Virus record (IMG/VR): IMGVR_UViG_3300046690_000366
Coordinates: 1-55,592 of that record
DNA: 55,592 nt
From: a virus
Direction: 5' to 3' (one strand)
Made by a program: the position numbers and the translations under genes
In this document: positions 1 through 10,017 of the stretch, in pieces
Layout of the letters: each line of letters opens with the position of its first letter
Position numbering within the stretch: position 1 is the stretch's first letter
Notes under the pieces: generated by a model
Told to the model about the DNA's origin: nothing
What the model saw: only the letters and a program-made list of their open reading frames with translations
The model's database searches: none

Positions 1-127
1 GTGCCATTGGTTCTAAGCGGATGCCTCAGTGGTCCTGTCGTTGCAGGCACTCTTTACAGTGAAGTGTTTGGCGTGACTCCGGGAACCAACTGGGATTCTC
101 CCGGTGCAGGGCTTGTCGCCCGTGACG
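1..127. repeat. 127-bp terminal direct repeat, left copy
   Basis: These 127 bases are identical to the last 127 bases of the window. A reading frame passes through the repeat unbroken when the ends are joined, so the molecule was assembled as a circle of 55,465 bp. The length 127 equals a common assembler k-mer, so the overlap is more likely an assembly signature than a physical terminal repeat. Confidence 0.95.
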
Positions 128-579
128 GAGTGTGGGGACTGCCCAACGAAGCGGGCTACAATAACATCGTCAGCGCCACTCACGCGGAGAAGAACGGTAG
201 CTTCCTCCAGCAAGCGGGACACGTCCTAACCACAATAAACCGTACGGTGATTCTCTCCGACCTTTATACCGACGCAGACGCCAACGCGACAGCGGTGACC
301 ACCACAACTCCGGGATTAGTCGCTTTCAACTCAGAGAGAGCTAACAATGGATATGTGGACTTGAAGGCGACACTGGCCTATACCTTGGCCTTCGACAATC
401 TCATGTTCGGACAGAACTACATCGCAACAGTGACCTGGGTGACCTCAGGCGGAGTGGCCACCGTTCACTCTTATCCCTTCACAGCGGGTGGTTCCATGCA
501 CACGATCACCGACAATGTGACGCTTCCGCCTAATGGTGAGTTCCTTGTGGTGATGCTGCCCACTATTCAATCCGCCTGA
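1..579 (+). CDS. Ig-repeat virion protein, C-terminal part (gene begins at 54335)
   Basis: This is the last 192 residues of a protein whose start lies at 54335; the frame is continuous across the circular join, giving 569 residues in total. The part seen here is Thr/Val/Asn-rich and predicted all-beta, with no catalytic motif. The full protein carries two putative-Ig (He_PIG-like) domains in its N-terminal two thirds. The next gene starts one base after the stop. Its place between the fibre-like cluster and the tail hub genes suggests a tail or fibre component; this is inferred. There is no start codon of its own here. Confidence 0.8.
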   Translation: MPLVLSGCLSGPVVAGTLYSEVFGVTPGTNWDSPGAGLVARDGVWGLPNEAGYNNIVSATHAEKNGSFLQQAGHVLTTINRTVILSDLYTDADANATAVTTTTPGLVAFNSERANNGYVDLKATLAYTLAFDNLMFGQNYIATVTWVTSGGVATVHSYPFTAGGSMHTITDNVTLPPNGEFLVVMLPTIQSA

Positions 580-580
580 C

Positions 581-2116
581 ATGGGATGTTCAATAACCAT
601 CAAATTCTTTACTAGCGTGAACTGCGAATGGTTTGAAGTAATAGCCAGTAGCGAAATCGCCGCCGTGGCGACGATCATGAATGCGTGGGTTGGACCGCAA
701 CCGGGCAAATTGTTCACTCTTGATCTAAACCAAGGCCAGCAGGTTGAACTAGACGGAACCCAAAGCAGCCTAGGGCTTAACGACATCGGCATCCGAATCT
801 ATAAGGGTGGGCAGGCGACCGGGGGAAGCAACACGACCTTGGACGACACGACCGCTAACTGGCCATTGGGGTTATTCGATAAAGGGTCAGGTGTTACCAA
901 AGTCGCGGCGGTGGTCATTCTTTCCGGCACAGGAGCAGGCAAGTTCAGTTACATCACCAGCAACACCAACACGCAACTAGTGTTTCCTCCGGTGGCTGGG
1001 TTGACTGTGGACTCCACTTCCGTTTACGCCGTGGTGTGGACAGTGAATCGGAACCTTGATGGGGCGACTCCTCTCATATTCACCCCATGGGAATCTGGTT
1101 CATACAGCGTTGAGATTGCGGCCAATAAAGGGGTCCAGCCTACCGCCTGGGGAAGGGCTAATTACTTCGTGCAGAACTTGAGTATTTCAGGTCCAGCGGT
1201 TCCCATGAACGCTCTGACAGGGATGGCTTACGACTCCAACCGTGATGTGTTCTGGGCTTACGACACCGACCAATCACAGGAAAGCACTTGGCTGGTAAAG
1301 ATTGCTGCTGATGGAACAGTGATGTCCCGGTTCTTCCTGGCGACTGTTATCCCCGAGAACGTCAACTACGACTCAGGCCAGGACAAACTCTTAGTGTCAT
1401 GCTCAAGCGGGTTCACCAACGATACTCTCATCATTGTGGACCCTGCCACCGAAACCATCGTTAACACTCTGGTAGGAGCGGCATTCGCTTACGGAACCTA
1501 TGCTGCGTTCTGTCCCGTCAATGGACTGATGTACTTCAGCAACGGTCATGTGTTCAACACCGCTACTCAGTTGGTGGTGGCTACAGTTGCTGGCATCAGT
1601 CGTGAAGCCACCCCGACATTCATCGCCGCAGACAACAACGTGTGGTATAACGGTCCCAATGGGTTTGATGGATTCAAAGTCTTTGTCGTGGACCCCAACA
1701 TCAACGCCATCATCCATACCATCGCGCTTCCAGCGGTGATCACCTCAAGGCGATTGGCTTATGTCCCAGCCACCGGCAAGGTCTATTCCGGTGCGGCGGG
1801 TTATCCATGCCGCCTAAGAGTGTTTGATCCTGTGGCTTACACCTTGGACCATCAAACCGACTTGGACCAAGCCACTCAGATCAGCGGATTGGTTTACCGC
1901 TCACAAGACGCAAGCCTATGGGCGGGAACCGACAGTTACTTGGGAGAGTTCTCAGACTTCATCAAGATTGATCCGGTTGGAGAAGCTATCAGCGGCCAAC
2001 TCCTGAGCGGACCACAGGTGGACAATGTTCTAGTATCCACCAACGGAGTGATGGCGCTTCAATCCATGGGCAAGACCAAGCCAGGCGAAACTTCCGTTGG
2101 TATCCACGCACCATGA
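581..2116 (+). CDS. beta-propeller-like tail-associated protein
   Basis: 511 residues. The middle and C-terminal region holds several spaced repeats of the kind found in YVTN/NHL beta-propellers, such as IIVDPATETIVNTLVG near residue 285 and VFVVDPNINAIIHTIALP near 370, each followed by a strand with a Tyr-Val-Pro or Cys-Pro-Val turn. The N-terminal 200 residues are beta-rich and unrecognised. The ATG is one base after the previous stop, and the end overlaps the next gene by ATGA. Its neighbours are tail hub and adaptor candidates, so a receptor-contacting or baseplate-like role is plausible but unproven. It could also be a host-derived adhesin. Confidence 0.7.
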   Translation: MGCSITIKFFTSVNCEWFEVIASSEIAAVATIMNAWVGPQPGKLFTLDLNQGQQVELDGTQSSLGLNDIGIRIYKGGQATGGSNTTLDDTTANWPLGLFDKGSGVTKVAAVVILSGTGAGKFSYITSNTNTQLVFPPVAGLTVDSTSVYAVVWTVNRNLDGATPLIFTPWESGSYSVEIAANKGVQPTAWGRANYFVQNLSISGPAVPMNALTGMAYDSNRDVFWAYDTDQSQESTWLVKIAADGTVMSRFFLATVIPENVNYDSGQDKLLVSCSSGFTNDTLIIVDPATETIVNTLVGAAFAYGTYAAFCPVNGLMYFSNGHVFNTATQLVVATVAGISREATPTFIAADNNVWYNGPNGFDGFKVFVVDPNINAIIHTIALPAVITSRRLAYVPATGKVYSGAAGYPCRLRVFDPVAYTLDHQTDLDQATQISGLVYRSQDASLWAGTDSYLGEFSDFIKIDPVGEAISGQLLSGPQVDNVLVSTNGVMALQSMGKTKPGETSVGIHAP

Positions 2117-3933
2117 GTTCAGACGTACGCCTAGTCACCGGCCAGTTCAACTTCGATGATGGAGTGGACTCGTCGAAGGTGCCCCTGATCCAGTCGGCCA
2201 TCAACCCTAGTGGACTTAAACGGAGCCAGATAGCTTGGGGCTCAAACCTTACCTGCCGTGGCGGTGGCCTCACCCAGCGTTACGGCTGGCAACCATTGGT
2301 CACCATAGCAGATGGCACAACCCTCTACCAAGGCGGCTGGCTCTACGATGCTTCAGTTCTCCCTGCTCCGGGCAATCCCTACCTAATGCTCTCGATAGGC
2401 GGTCGTATGATTCAGGTGCGGGTGGACACCGACAACAGCGTGCATGACGTGACAGGCGCATTCCCTGACCCCGCCAACGTGCCACAGGCTTACTTCACCC
2501 AAGGCGAACGTTTCATGGTGAAGCAGGCAGGGGACGGCACTACGCTGCCCCTGTTTTGGGATGGCGTTGCCCTGCGCCGATCGGTTGGGCTTGCTGGTGG
2601 ACCTCCGGCTGAGCTTCCCGCGGCAACCTCGATGACCTACTACATGGGCCACATCTGGTACGCCAACGGTAGGATTGTCGCGGCTGGTGACATGGTGGAT
2701 AATACTTCAAGCGGCACGGCACCCTACAACTTCGATGACTCGATTTTGAAGGAGACTGAGAATCCGTTGACAGCCGGTGGTGACGGGTTCAGGGTTCCCG
2801 CCACTGCCGGCAACATCCGCGCGCTTAACTTCCCCATCGCACTGGACCAGACGCTCGGCCAAGGCCCGCTGTTCATCTTCACTCCAAAGCAAATCTACTC
2901 GCTGACGGTTCCTGTCTCCCGTGAGGACTGGATCAACTCCACCAACACCGGCTCGTCCCCGTCCACCATGCCTTTGCTCCGGGTGGTGATGAACAACAAC
3001 GGCACCGTATCAGAACGCAGCGTGGTCAGCTTGAACGGCGACCTGTTCTACCAATCACTCGACCCCGCCATCCGTTCATTCTTCATGGCCCTACGTTACT
3101 TCAGCAACTCGTGGGGTAATCGCGGTATCAGCAACAACATCAACCGCATCCTCCAGTTCAATGACCGTTCGTTAATGCACGTGGCGTCAGGATGGGAGTT
3201 CGGTGGGCGCCTCTACCAGACTCAACTGCCCATCGTCACCCCCTGTGGCATCGCCCATCAGGCTCTAGCCGTGCTGGACCTCGACCCTATCACCACCTTG
3301 CAGGACCAGAAGCCCCCCGCGTGGGACGGCTCTAGCGAAGGCTTGGACATTCTCCAAGGGTTTAGCGGGAACTTCGGTGGACTGGAACGCGCCTTCGCCA
3401 TCGTGCGAAGTCGGGTGGACGGGTCGATCCAAGTGTGGGAGTTCACCAGCAGCAACCGATTTGAGAACGGTGACAACCGCGTAGGGTGGTACTTCGAGTC
3501 GCCATCGTTCGACTTCAGCGAGTATCCCCGCTCCCAAGGCGGTGGACCATTCGAGCTGAAGGAAATCGACGGGCTGGACCTGTGGTTGGACCGAGTATAT
3601 GGCACCGTGGATGTTACAGTTCAGTTCCGCCCCGACGAGGACGCCTGCTGGTATGACTGGGCCAAGACCACCATCTGTGCGGCACGGACCTCGTGCGAGG
3701 ACATCAACAACCCCGTCTGCTACCCTCTGGAGACTAAGGGTGAGCAGTATCGCGTGCCGTTGGGGTTCCCCAAACCCTCGAGTACCGTGTGCTCTCTCGG
3801 CAACAATCGTCCCGTGACCTGGGGTTACAAGTTCCAACTCCGCATCTCAATCAGGGGTTGGTGCCGCGTTCGTGGCTATCATTTGTATTGCTTGCCGAAG
3901 GATGCGGCACCATTTTACGCACAAGTCTGTTGA
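2113..3933 (+). CDS. tail hub/tubular protein candidate (propeller-like)
   Basis: 606 residues, overlapping the previous gene by ATGA. It has an N-terminal FDDGVDSSKVPLI segment, many repeated Trp-Asp-Gly and Ala-Asn-Gly loops, and a Cys-rich C-terminus. Size, order and texture match the large podoviral tail hub proteins (T7 gp12-like or P22 gp10-like), which are beta-propeller-like and close the tail below the adaptor. The adaptor-like gene follows after a TTT gap, as expected for that pair. The assignment rests on size and synteny, not on a catalytic motif, so a generic virion protein is the fallback. Confidence 0.6.
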   Translation: MSSDVRLVTGQFNFDDGVDSSKVPLIQSAINPSGLKRSQIAWGSNLTCRGGGLTQRYGWQPLVTIADGTTLYQGGWLYDASVLPAPGNPYLMLSIGGRMIQVRVDTDNSVHDVTGAFPDPANVPQAYFTQGERFMVKQAGDGTTLPLFWDGVALRRSVGLAGGPPAELPAATSMTYYMGHIWYANGRIVAAGDMVDNTSSGTAPYNFDDSILKETENPLTAGGDGFRVPATAGNIRALNFPIALDQTLGQGPLFIFTPKQIYSLTVPVSREDWINSTNTGSSPSTMPLLRVVMNNNGTVSERSVVSLNGDLFYQSLDPAIRSFFMALRYFSNSWGNRGISNNINRILQFNDRSLMHVASGWEFGGRLYQTQLPIVTPCGIAHQALAVLDLDPITTLQDQKPPAWDGSSEGLDILQGFSGNFGGLERAFAIVRSRVDGSIQVWEFTSSNRFENGDNRVGWYFESPSFDFSEYPRSQGGGPFELKEIDGLDLWLDRVYGTVDVTVQFRPDEDACWYDWAKTTICAARTSCEDINNPVCYPLETKGEQYRVPLGFPKPSSTVCSLGNNRPVTWGYKFQLRISIRGWCRVRGYHLYCLPKDAAPFYAQVC

Positions 3934-3936
3934 TTT

Positions 3937-4995
3937 ATGAATAGACCGACCTTCAAGAACTTCCGTGACAGACTCAGTGCGTATGCAGCATCAGTAGGCT
4001 CTCCGCTCGGAGTCTGCCTGAACAACACCACAGCCTTAGCAGGACTCGTCAACGCCGCTACCGAACGCCTGATATTCGATCCCATGTGCCCCGAGGAAGG
4101 GTGGTGGGGTGGATGGATCAAGACCGTGTTCAATGTCAGTAGATCCGACCCTTACATCACAGGTACTCGAGAGATGGCACGGATTATACTCCTTGACGTA
4201 TGCCAGCGTCCCGTAAAGCTTCAAAACGAGTTCTTTGAGTTTCTGGACTATGGCATCGGGCTACAACCAAAGGCGTGCGGGGTGGGAACCTGTCAGGGGC
4301 AACAGTTACAAGCCTATGACCGGTCCTTTGTGGTTACACTTGGTAAGCTGGCGACGACTTCCCAAATCATCCGGATCTACCCGACTGATAACCGTGACGT
4401 GGGTAAGACCGTTACCATTCAAGGTACCGATTCAAATGGTGTAACAGTCATCTCAACTGACACCACGACCAACAGCACGATTCTAGGAGAGATAGTCACC
4501 CTAGCCGTTCCCTTCACCGACACCGTAAACCAGTTCGCCACTATTACTGGGATAGAGAAGGAAGTGACGTTCGGCCCCGTCACCATCCATCAAGTTGACC
4601 CAACGACTTTCACTGAAGACTCACTCTCCTCAATGGAACCTAGCGAGACTTCGGCAGCTTACAGGCGCTACTTGCTGAATGGCCTGCCCAACTTCTGTTG
4701 TACAAACCCTGTGGGCTCGGTATCGGTGACCGCCATGGTGAAGCTTGAGTTTGTCCCTATAGCCTCAGACTCGGACTATCTCTTAATTCCCAACGTCCCT
4801 GCTCTCATAGCTGAGTGCGAGTGTCTTCGTATGGAGAACATGGACAACGTGAAGGCTCAAGGGATAGGCCAACAGAAGCACGCTAAAGCTTTGCAGCTAC
4901 TCTTCGGTGAACTCGATCACTATCTGGGAAGGGAACGACCCGCTATCAACGTCCCCATCTTCGGTAGTGACAGATTAATTCGTCAGCCCATCTAA
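3937..4995 (+). CDS. head-tail adaptor or tail tube protein candidate
   Basis: 352 residues. The start is ATG directly after TGA-TTT with no Shine-Dalgarno. The N-terminal third is helical; a beta-rich insert with ten or more threonines lies at about residues 130-220; the C-terminal segment is again helical. This helix-insert-helix layout next to a hub gene is typical of podoviral adaptor (gp11/gp4-like) proteins. Cys pairs near residues 105-112 and 252-253 may be structural. The role is inferred from order; no sequence signature is decisive. Confidence 0.5.
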   Translation: MNRPTFKNFRDRLSAYAASVGSPLGVCLNNTTALAGLVNAATERLIFDPMCPEEGWWGGWIKTVFNVSRSDPYITGTREMARIILLDVCQRPVKLQNEFFEFLDYGIGLQPKACGVGTCQGQQLQAYDRSFVVTLGKLATTSQIIRIYPTDNRDVGKTVTIQGTDSNGVTVISTDTTTNSTILGEIVTLAVPFTDTVNQFATITGIEKEVTFGPVTIHQVDPTTFTEDSLSSMEPSETSAAYRRYLLNGLPNFCCTNPVGSVSVTAMVKLEFVPIASDSDYLLIPNVPALIAECECLRMENMDNVKAQGIGQQKHAKALQLLFGELDHYLGRERPAINVPIFGSDRLIRQPI

Positions 4996-4999
4996 TTTT

Positions 5000-5806
5000 A
5001 TGGCATTTGGAACATGGTCAGTAAGTGACTTCACCGGTGGCGGTGCCGCCGACCCCAGTAAGGCACTACCAACTACGACAGCTCAAGAGAATGTCGCGGC
5101 CACACCGGATATAACTAAGTTGATGGACACTCTCAACGCCATCAATAGGAGTGCGACCACCGCGGCTCAGGGAGCGCGCCCCGCCGCAGGCCTTGAAGGA
5201 CAGAGCAACACACTCATATCAAGCGCACTACAAGGGCAGATGACGCCGCAGGAGGAAGCTACCTTAGCCAGGAAGGCTGCTGAGTGGGGTATCCGTGGTG
5301 GTGGAGCGGGAAGTCCTTCAGCCATGAGTGGAGCATTACTTCAATACGGCGACCGCCAGCGGCTACTCAACAGCTTGGGCCAGCAATGGCTCAGTGCCTC
5401 CGACGCTCGCAACCCCGCCGCACCGATTGTAGATCCAACCAAGGGAACACTTACCCCCGATCAAGCTGGCAACCTCAACCTCGGCCAAGGCAGCCTCAAT
5501 CTAGGCTGGTTCAACGCGCTAAGTCGGGCGGGGTATGGCCAGCCCAAGCAGGGTCAATATTGGGGAGTGGGACCGCCGATACCCGATATTACACCGACGG
5601 CACCGGACCCGCCGAGGATTCCACCGCCCGCTCCGTTCACTCCAACCGCTGGCTCAGGCCAACCCTACGACCCCTACAGTGGCTCAGGGGAGTTCCCTGG
5701 CGCGCCCAACCCCGAGTGGATGCCCTCGGACACCTATTTCAATCCCTCAACGGACACGTCGAACTACGACCCGTTCGCTGCTTACGACCAAGGAAGTTAT
5801 GGCTGA
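5000..5806 (+). CDS. internal virion protein candidate, small
   Basis: 268 residues, rich in Ala, Gly and Gln, with a Pro-rich C-terminal tail (residues 190-260) that has no clear fold. The N-terminal half looks helical (residues 55-140). The start is preceded only by TTTT after the previous stop. It lies between the tail adaptor candidate and two further long low-complexity proteins, the usual place for podoviral internal or ejection proteins. The family is not recognised. Confidence 0.55.
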   Translation: MAFGTWSVSDFTGGGAADPSKALPTTTAQENVAATPDITKLMDTLNAINRSATTAAQGARPAAGLEGQSNTLISSALQGQMTPQEEATLARKAAEWGIRGGGAGSPSAMSGALLQYGDRQRLLNSLGQQWLSASDARNPAAPIVDPTKGTLTPDQAGNLNLGQGSLNLGWFNALSRAGYGQPKQGQYWGVGPPIPDITPTAPDPPRIPPPAPFTPTAGSGQPYDPYSGSGEFPGAPNPEWMPSDTYFNPSTDTSNYDPFAAYDQGSYG

Positions 5807-6626
5807 TCTACCGCCCGTCTCCGCAAACTTTGACGATCCTCTGCCGGAGTCGCCCGACCCGGCGTTGGCGCCCTACCGCAGCCGCGGACCTACAGGCACG
5901 ACCACAGGCTATCTTCCTCGTCGTCCATTGCAACCACCTCAAGGCCAAGGCGGCGTCCCCATCCCCGACATGGAGCAATACACCAAGCAGGCCATGGCCT
6001 ACTACCCGATAGACCAGGCAGGCAAGGCTATCGAGATGGCGACCAAGTTCGTGGGCCAGCGCGGTTACCAGCAGGACTTGGCAAACGGGATGAGTGCCGC
6101 GCAAGCGTTTGCCAAGTGGGGTCCGATGCTCTTCCACGGTACGGCCGGCACAGGCATGGCTGCGGCGATTAGGGGCAGCCAACCTCCAGCGATGACTCCA
6201 TATCAGCAGGCCGAGATTAGCTTGAAACAACAGGCTCTTAATAGATCAACAACTCCAACCTTTGTTCAACCAGATACAACGACCGGCGCACCGGGATATT
6301 TTGCTACCCCTTCCGGAACAATACACACGGTGCCCACACCTAAGCCTCCCAAAACAACGCTTTCACCAGAGAAACAAATAGACGACAAAGCCCTTCAAGA
6401 TGAAATGAGAGCAGTTGCCACAGCCATGGGTGCAGCCTCACCTAAGCAGCTTCCCAAGCTTGAGGGCAAGATGAAGGAGTTGTCGGACAAGAGGAAGGCG
6501 TTGCTGGAGACTCCGGCACCAAACAAGCCCGGTGGTCCTTTAGCTGTCGGCACTGTGAAAGCTGGCTTTCGTTACAAAGGGGGTGACCCGTCCAAGAAAG
6601 AGAATTGGGAGAAATATCCCGGATGA
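5799..6626 (+). CDS. internal virion protein candidate, middle
   Basis: 275 residues. The frame is open further upstream, but the start was placed at ATG 5799 because an AAGGAAG ribosome-binding site sits just ahead of it and only a short overlap with the previous gene results. The N-terminal 60 residues are Pro/Arg-rich and disordered. A helical Ala/Gln/Met-rich core is followed by a Lys-rich tail ending in a KKENWEKYPG motif. Its end overlaps the next gene by ATGA. With its neighbours it forms a set of three putative ejected proteins. No enzyme motif is visible. Confidence 0.55.
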   Translation: MADLPPVSANFDDPLPESPDPALAPYRSRGPTGTTTGYLPRRPLQPPQGQGGVPIPDMEQYTKQAMAYYPIDQAGKAIEMATKFVGQRGYQQDLANGMSAAQAFAKWGPMLFHGTAGTGMAAAIRGSQPPAMTPYQQAEISLKQQALNRSTTPTFVQPDTTTGAPGYFATPSGTIHTVPTPKPPKTTLSPEKQIDDKALQDEMRAVATAMGAASPKQLPKLEGKMKELSDKRKALLETPAPNKPGGPLAVGTVKAGFRYKGGDPSKKENWEKYPG

Positions 6627-9600
6627 GTGAAGCCGCTCCATGGGAGGATTACAGCACAGCGGTAGAGGAAGGTCCGTGGACTGAGTACTCCGCACAACCG
6701 GAGCAGCCAGCGGAGAAGCCATTAACCAAGCAGATCGCGGAAGGCTTTCAGCGCGGCCAAGCCTTAGTGGCACCACTCACCGCCTCCATGCGGATACCGG
6801 GGCAGTTGCTAGACAAAGCTGCCGACTACATCTTCCCCTCACGCAAACCACTGGTCCCGCCCGAGACATTCAAGAAGATCATCACAGGTCTAACCGGTGG
6901 CGTTGAGGAACCCGGCACCACAGGCGAAGTCGTCAAGGACTGGACAGCGGAGCAGTTGAGCGGGTTAACCCATCCCAAAGTGCTCTTGCCAGCCATCATC
7001 GCCAAGCGGTTCCCCATCACAAGGGCACCCATTGGCGGCTACTTCGCCGCCCAAACAGCCGAGTCGGCTCCGGAGGCGGCTCAGCAGATTGTTCAAGGGG
7101 TTCAAGAGAAAGACCCTGAGAAAGCCGTTCGTGGCACCCTTGGGCTTGCGGCGTCAGTCGCCATCCCTGCCGCTATTGCTAAGGGGTTAAGGACGGAAAT
7201 AGAGCCTTCTGGCATCAAGCCAACGGAGGAGCCATCACCCACCCCCAAAGCTCCAGAGGTACCAGCCGAAGCACAAACAGGCGTAACCCCCACAGAACTA
7301 CCCCTTCCCGTAGCACCTGAAGCCCCTCCAGCGCCTCCAGCTCCCGAAACCACCATAACACCACCCCCACCGCCTGAAAGTGCGCCACAGACCGCCCAAG
7401 TGCCTCCAGCGGCCACTCCTGAGCCTGCTGTGGAGGCTGGTCCGGGCGGCGCCGGCCCTGGCACGCCTCATATCACCGAGGTTCCTGAAACCGGTGCTGG
7501 TGGAGAGAAGTATGGCATCGCTGAGCGGGTCAGGGAAGAGCGGGCCAAGGCTGGCCAAGTCGAACCTGTGGAACCGGGTCAAGGAATTAACACCCCCGAT
7601 TCGATTGAGCGTGGGCGGGAGATTATCCGCGCAGACCCAGAGTCGGCTCCCAAGCTGATGGCTGCGTTTGAAGCAGATCCAGCTAAGAACATTTCGGCTG
7701 ATAGCATGGCTGTCGCTCGTGCCCACGGCGAAGCTTTGGCTGCTGGCGCAAGGAATATCGAGGAACGGTTTGGCACTGAATCACCTGAATATGAGGCGGC
7801 TAAGAAAGCGTTGTCGGACTGGGACAAGCGCAGTAAGCCCATGCAAACGGAGTGGCAAAAGATCGGCATGGCACAACAAGGTGAGACCGACATTGATACC
7901 GGGTCATTTACTGGACTGGAGCGTGCCCGAGAACAGAGCACAGGTCAGGGCATACCCGAAGAGAAAATACCCACAGCCAAGAAGATTGCCGCTGGCAACA
8001 AATCCGCCCAAGATGCCGTCAATAAGGCTTCACAGAAGTTATCCCAAAGAATCCAAGGGAGAACCGACGCGGAAAAGGCGGCTTTCGACGCTGCCAACAA
8101 GACTGTAAGGGAATGGGCGATCAAACGCGCTGAACTGGAGAACAAGGCCAGGGTGGCTCAAGCGGGAAGGGATAAACAGGTTGCCGACATTCAGCTCAAG
8201 CGAGCACAGAAGGCTGAGGCTGCTGCACAGAAGGTTGTGCGTGATATGGCTGCCAGAGCCGCTAAAGAAGCCCGTCGCCGTCAGGGTGACCCATCCATTG
8301 CGGTGTGGGAAAAGGCCAACAAATACCTGGAGGAGAACCAAGGGTTATACAACTTTGACGACCTTCGGAACAAGATCGCCACCGACCTTGGGATGAAGCC
8401 TTCCCAAGTCACCTACTGGTTGTCCAAGGATGCGGTTACCAAGAAGCTGGCTGATGACCTGTGGTTGAAGCAGCGGAACGCCCGCAGGTTGAAAGAGGCG
8501 GCTAAGACATGGCTGCGAGAGTTGGATACGCCGGGCTACATGAAAGCACTTGGGTCAATTCCGCGCGCCATGTTCGGTTTAAGCGTGTTCGGCCATGGGT
8601 TCGTCGCCTTGGGCACCCACGCTCCCATGCTGGCCTTTCAACCCCGGTTTTGGGGCGCTTACGTGAGGAACTTCGGGAAGATGTATAAGATGGTGTTCAG
8701 CCCCACCTACTACGAGGCCCAGATGGCGGATCTGGTGCGCCGGCCAAACTACGCCAAGGCAAACCGGTCGGGGCTACAGAACAACCCCCATCAGTATGAG
8801 GAATATCACACGACTGCGATGCGGGATCTGGTGACGGGTTGGATTGGGGAAAAGAACATCAACCGCATCGACAACCTCGCCAGTGCCGGTAATCGTGGCT
8901 ACGGGGTTCTCAAACTGCTTCGCCAGGACGTGTGGGATCAGAAGTACAACAAGCTTCCTGATAGCGTCAGTAAACAAGAGGGTGTGGCTGAAGCTCTTTC
9001 AGATGACGTTAACCACGTCACCGGGGTCACGCGGGCGGGGGCTCCAAGGGGCTCTAACCTGCTGCTATTTGCCCCAAGGTTGGCCGGTTCCAGGGTGATG
9101 TGGTTGGGGGGCGACCCGATCCGAGCAGCTAAAACGGTGGCTAATTGGAAAAAGGCCTCGACCGCGGAACGAGTATTTGCCGTCAATCAGATGAGGGAAA
9201 AAGGGTGGGTGTTGGGCACATTCGCCTCCCTGTTGGCCTTGAATCAAGGTGTTCTTACGGGATCGGGAAGCAAACAGAAGATCAACGGGATACCTGAATC
9301 TCTGGGTGGAGCCGGATTCGACCCGCTGGCTGCTGACTTCATGAAGTTCAAGGCTTTAGGTGGAAACATCGCCTATGGCGGGGCCACCCTTACCATGGCC
9401 AAACTCCCAGCCAGGGTGGCGATGGCCATTTTATACGACGGCAAAGGGAGCAAATACATCCTCGAAGACGAGCGGGTGGATAAGGTGATCGGCTCTTACG
9501 TGCGAAGCCAGATGTCGCCTTTTGCCGGCACCATGTACGATCTTGCCACCGGTCGTGATTACGAGGGACGACCACTGCCGGCCAAGCTGTTCGGCACGGT

Positions 9601-9838
9601 CGAACAAACCCAGAGAGTGCCCAAACGCCTCCAGCAACAAGGCGTTGACGAGCCTTACACCTGGGCCGAGTTTGCCGCCACCAAACTTCCCATTCCCATT
9701 GCCGAAGGGATCAAGGAAGGCTTGCGAGGGTCGGGAATGCCCGAGGACCAAATCAAGTATTGGCTAAAAGCCGCGGCTGTCACCTCGCTGATGACCGCTA
9801 CGGGAACACGAATAACCGAAGACACCAGAGAGGAATAA
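6623..9838 (+). CDS. large internal (ejected) virion protein
   Basis: 1071 residues, starting at the ATG that overlaps the previous stop. Residues 1-20 carry two acidic PWxxY/WTEY repeats, a motif seen at the N-terminus of large polyvalent phage proteins. A long Pro/Ala/Glu-rich linker (about 195-300) is followed by an Ala/Lys/Glu coiled-coil region (about 330-560). A C-terminal domain of about 480 residues has alternating hydrophobic helices, as in proteins that pass DNA through the cell envelope. Its size and position after the tail genes fit a podoviral internal core or ejection protein. A transglycosylase motif was looked for and not seen. Confidence 0.6.
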   Translation: MSEAAPWEDYSTAVEEGPWTEYSAQPEQPAEKPLTKQIAEGFQRGQALVAPLTASMRIPGQLLDKAADYIFPSRKPLVPPETFKKIITGLTGGVEEPGTTGEVVKDWTAEQLSGLTHPKVLLPAIIAKRFPITRAPIGGYFAAQTAESAPEAAQQIVQGVQEKDPEKAVRGTLGLAASVAIPAAIAKGLRTEIEPSGIKPTEEPSPTPKAPEVPAEAQTGVTPTELPLPVAPEAPPAPPAPETTITPPPPPESAPQTAQVPPAATPEPAVEAGPGGAGPGTPHITEVPETGAGGEKYGIAERVREERAKAGQVEPVEPGQGINTPDSIERGREIIRADPESAPKLMAAFEADPAKNISADSMAVARAHGEALAAGARNIEERFGTESPEYEAAKKALSDWDKRSKPMQTEWQKIGMAQQGETDIDTGSFTGLERAREQSTGQGIPEEKIPTAKKIAAGNKSAQDAVNKASQKLSQRIQGRTDAEKAAFDAANKTVREWAIKRAELENKARVAQAGRDKQVADIQLKRAQKAEAAAQKVVRDMAARAAKEARRRQGDPSIAVWEKANKYLEENQGLYNFDDLRNKIATDLGMKPSQVTYWLSKDAVTKKLADDLWLKQRNARRLKEAAKTWLRELDTPGYMKALGSIPRAMFGLSVFGHGFVALGTHAPMLAFQPRFWGAYVRNFGKMYKMVFSPTYYEAQMADLVRRPNYAKANRSGLQNNPHQYEEYHTTAMRDLVTGWIGEKNINRIDNLASAGNRGYGVLKLLRQDVWDQKYNKLPDSVSKQEGVAEALSDDVNHVTGVTRAGAPRGSNLLLFAPRLAGSRVMWLGGDPIRAAKTVANWKKASTAERVFAVNQMREKGWVLGTFASLLALNQGVLTGSGSKQKINGIPESLGGAGFDPLAADFMKFKALGGNIAYGGATLTMAKLPARVAMAILYDGKGSKYILEDERVDKVIGSYVRSQMSPFAGTMYDLATGRDYEGRPLPAKLFGTVEQTQRVPKRLQQQGVDEPYTWAEFAATKLPIPIAEGIKEGLRGSGMPEDQIKYWLKAAAVTSLMTATGTRITEDTREE

Positions 9839-9840
9839 AT

Positions 9841-10017
9841 ATGCCCGCAGTCAGCTCCAAACAGCAGCGTTTCATGTCAATGTGCAAACACAACCCCAAG
9901 CACGCCTACGGGAAGTGCCCGTCCATGAAGGTGGCCAGTGAGTTCTCTCACAAGCCTAAAGGTGGCTACCGCAAAAAAAGGGTGGTTCCGCGCAAAGACA
10001 GCCGCGGCTTTTATTAA
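9841..10017 (+). CDS. small basic phage protein, DUF3008-like
   Basis: 58 residues. The N-terminus MPAVSSKQQRFMSMC follows the pattern MPAxSxxQQRxxGM of a widespread short basic protein family of phages and bacteria (DUF3008-like). The C-terminal half is Lys/Arg-rich. The function of the family is unknown; nucleic-acid or virion binding is plausible from the charge. It starts two A/T bases after the previous stop and ends overlapping the convergent gene by four bases, so it closes the plus-strand late block. Confidence 0.7.
   Translation: MPAVSSKQQRFMSMCKHNPKHAYGKCPSMKVASEFSHKPKGGYRKKRVVPRKDSRGFY

Noticed and set aside
1-127. Physical direct terminal repeat of the virion DNA
   Set aside because: The exact length of 127 matches a common assembly k-mer and read depth is not available.
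7102-7726. Gly/Ala-rich antisense frames in the large internal protein
   Set aside because: They reflect the Pro-rich linker codons read backwards.
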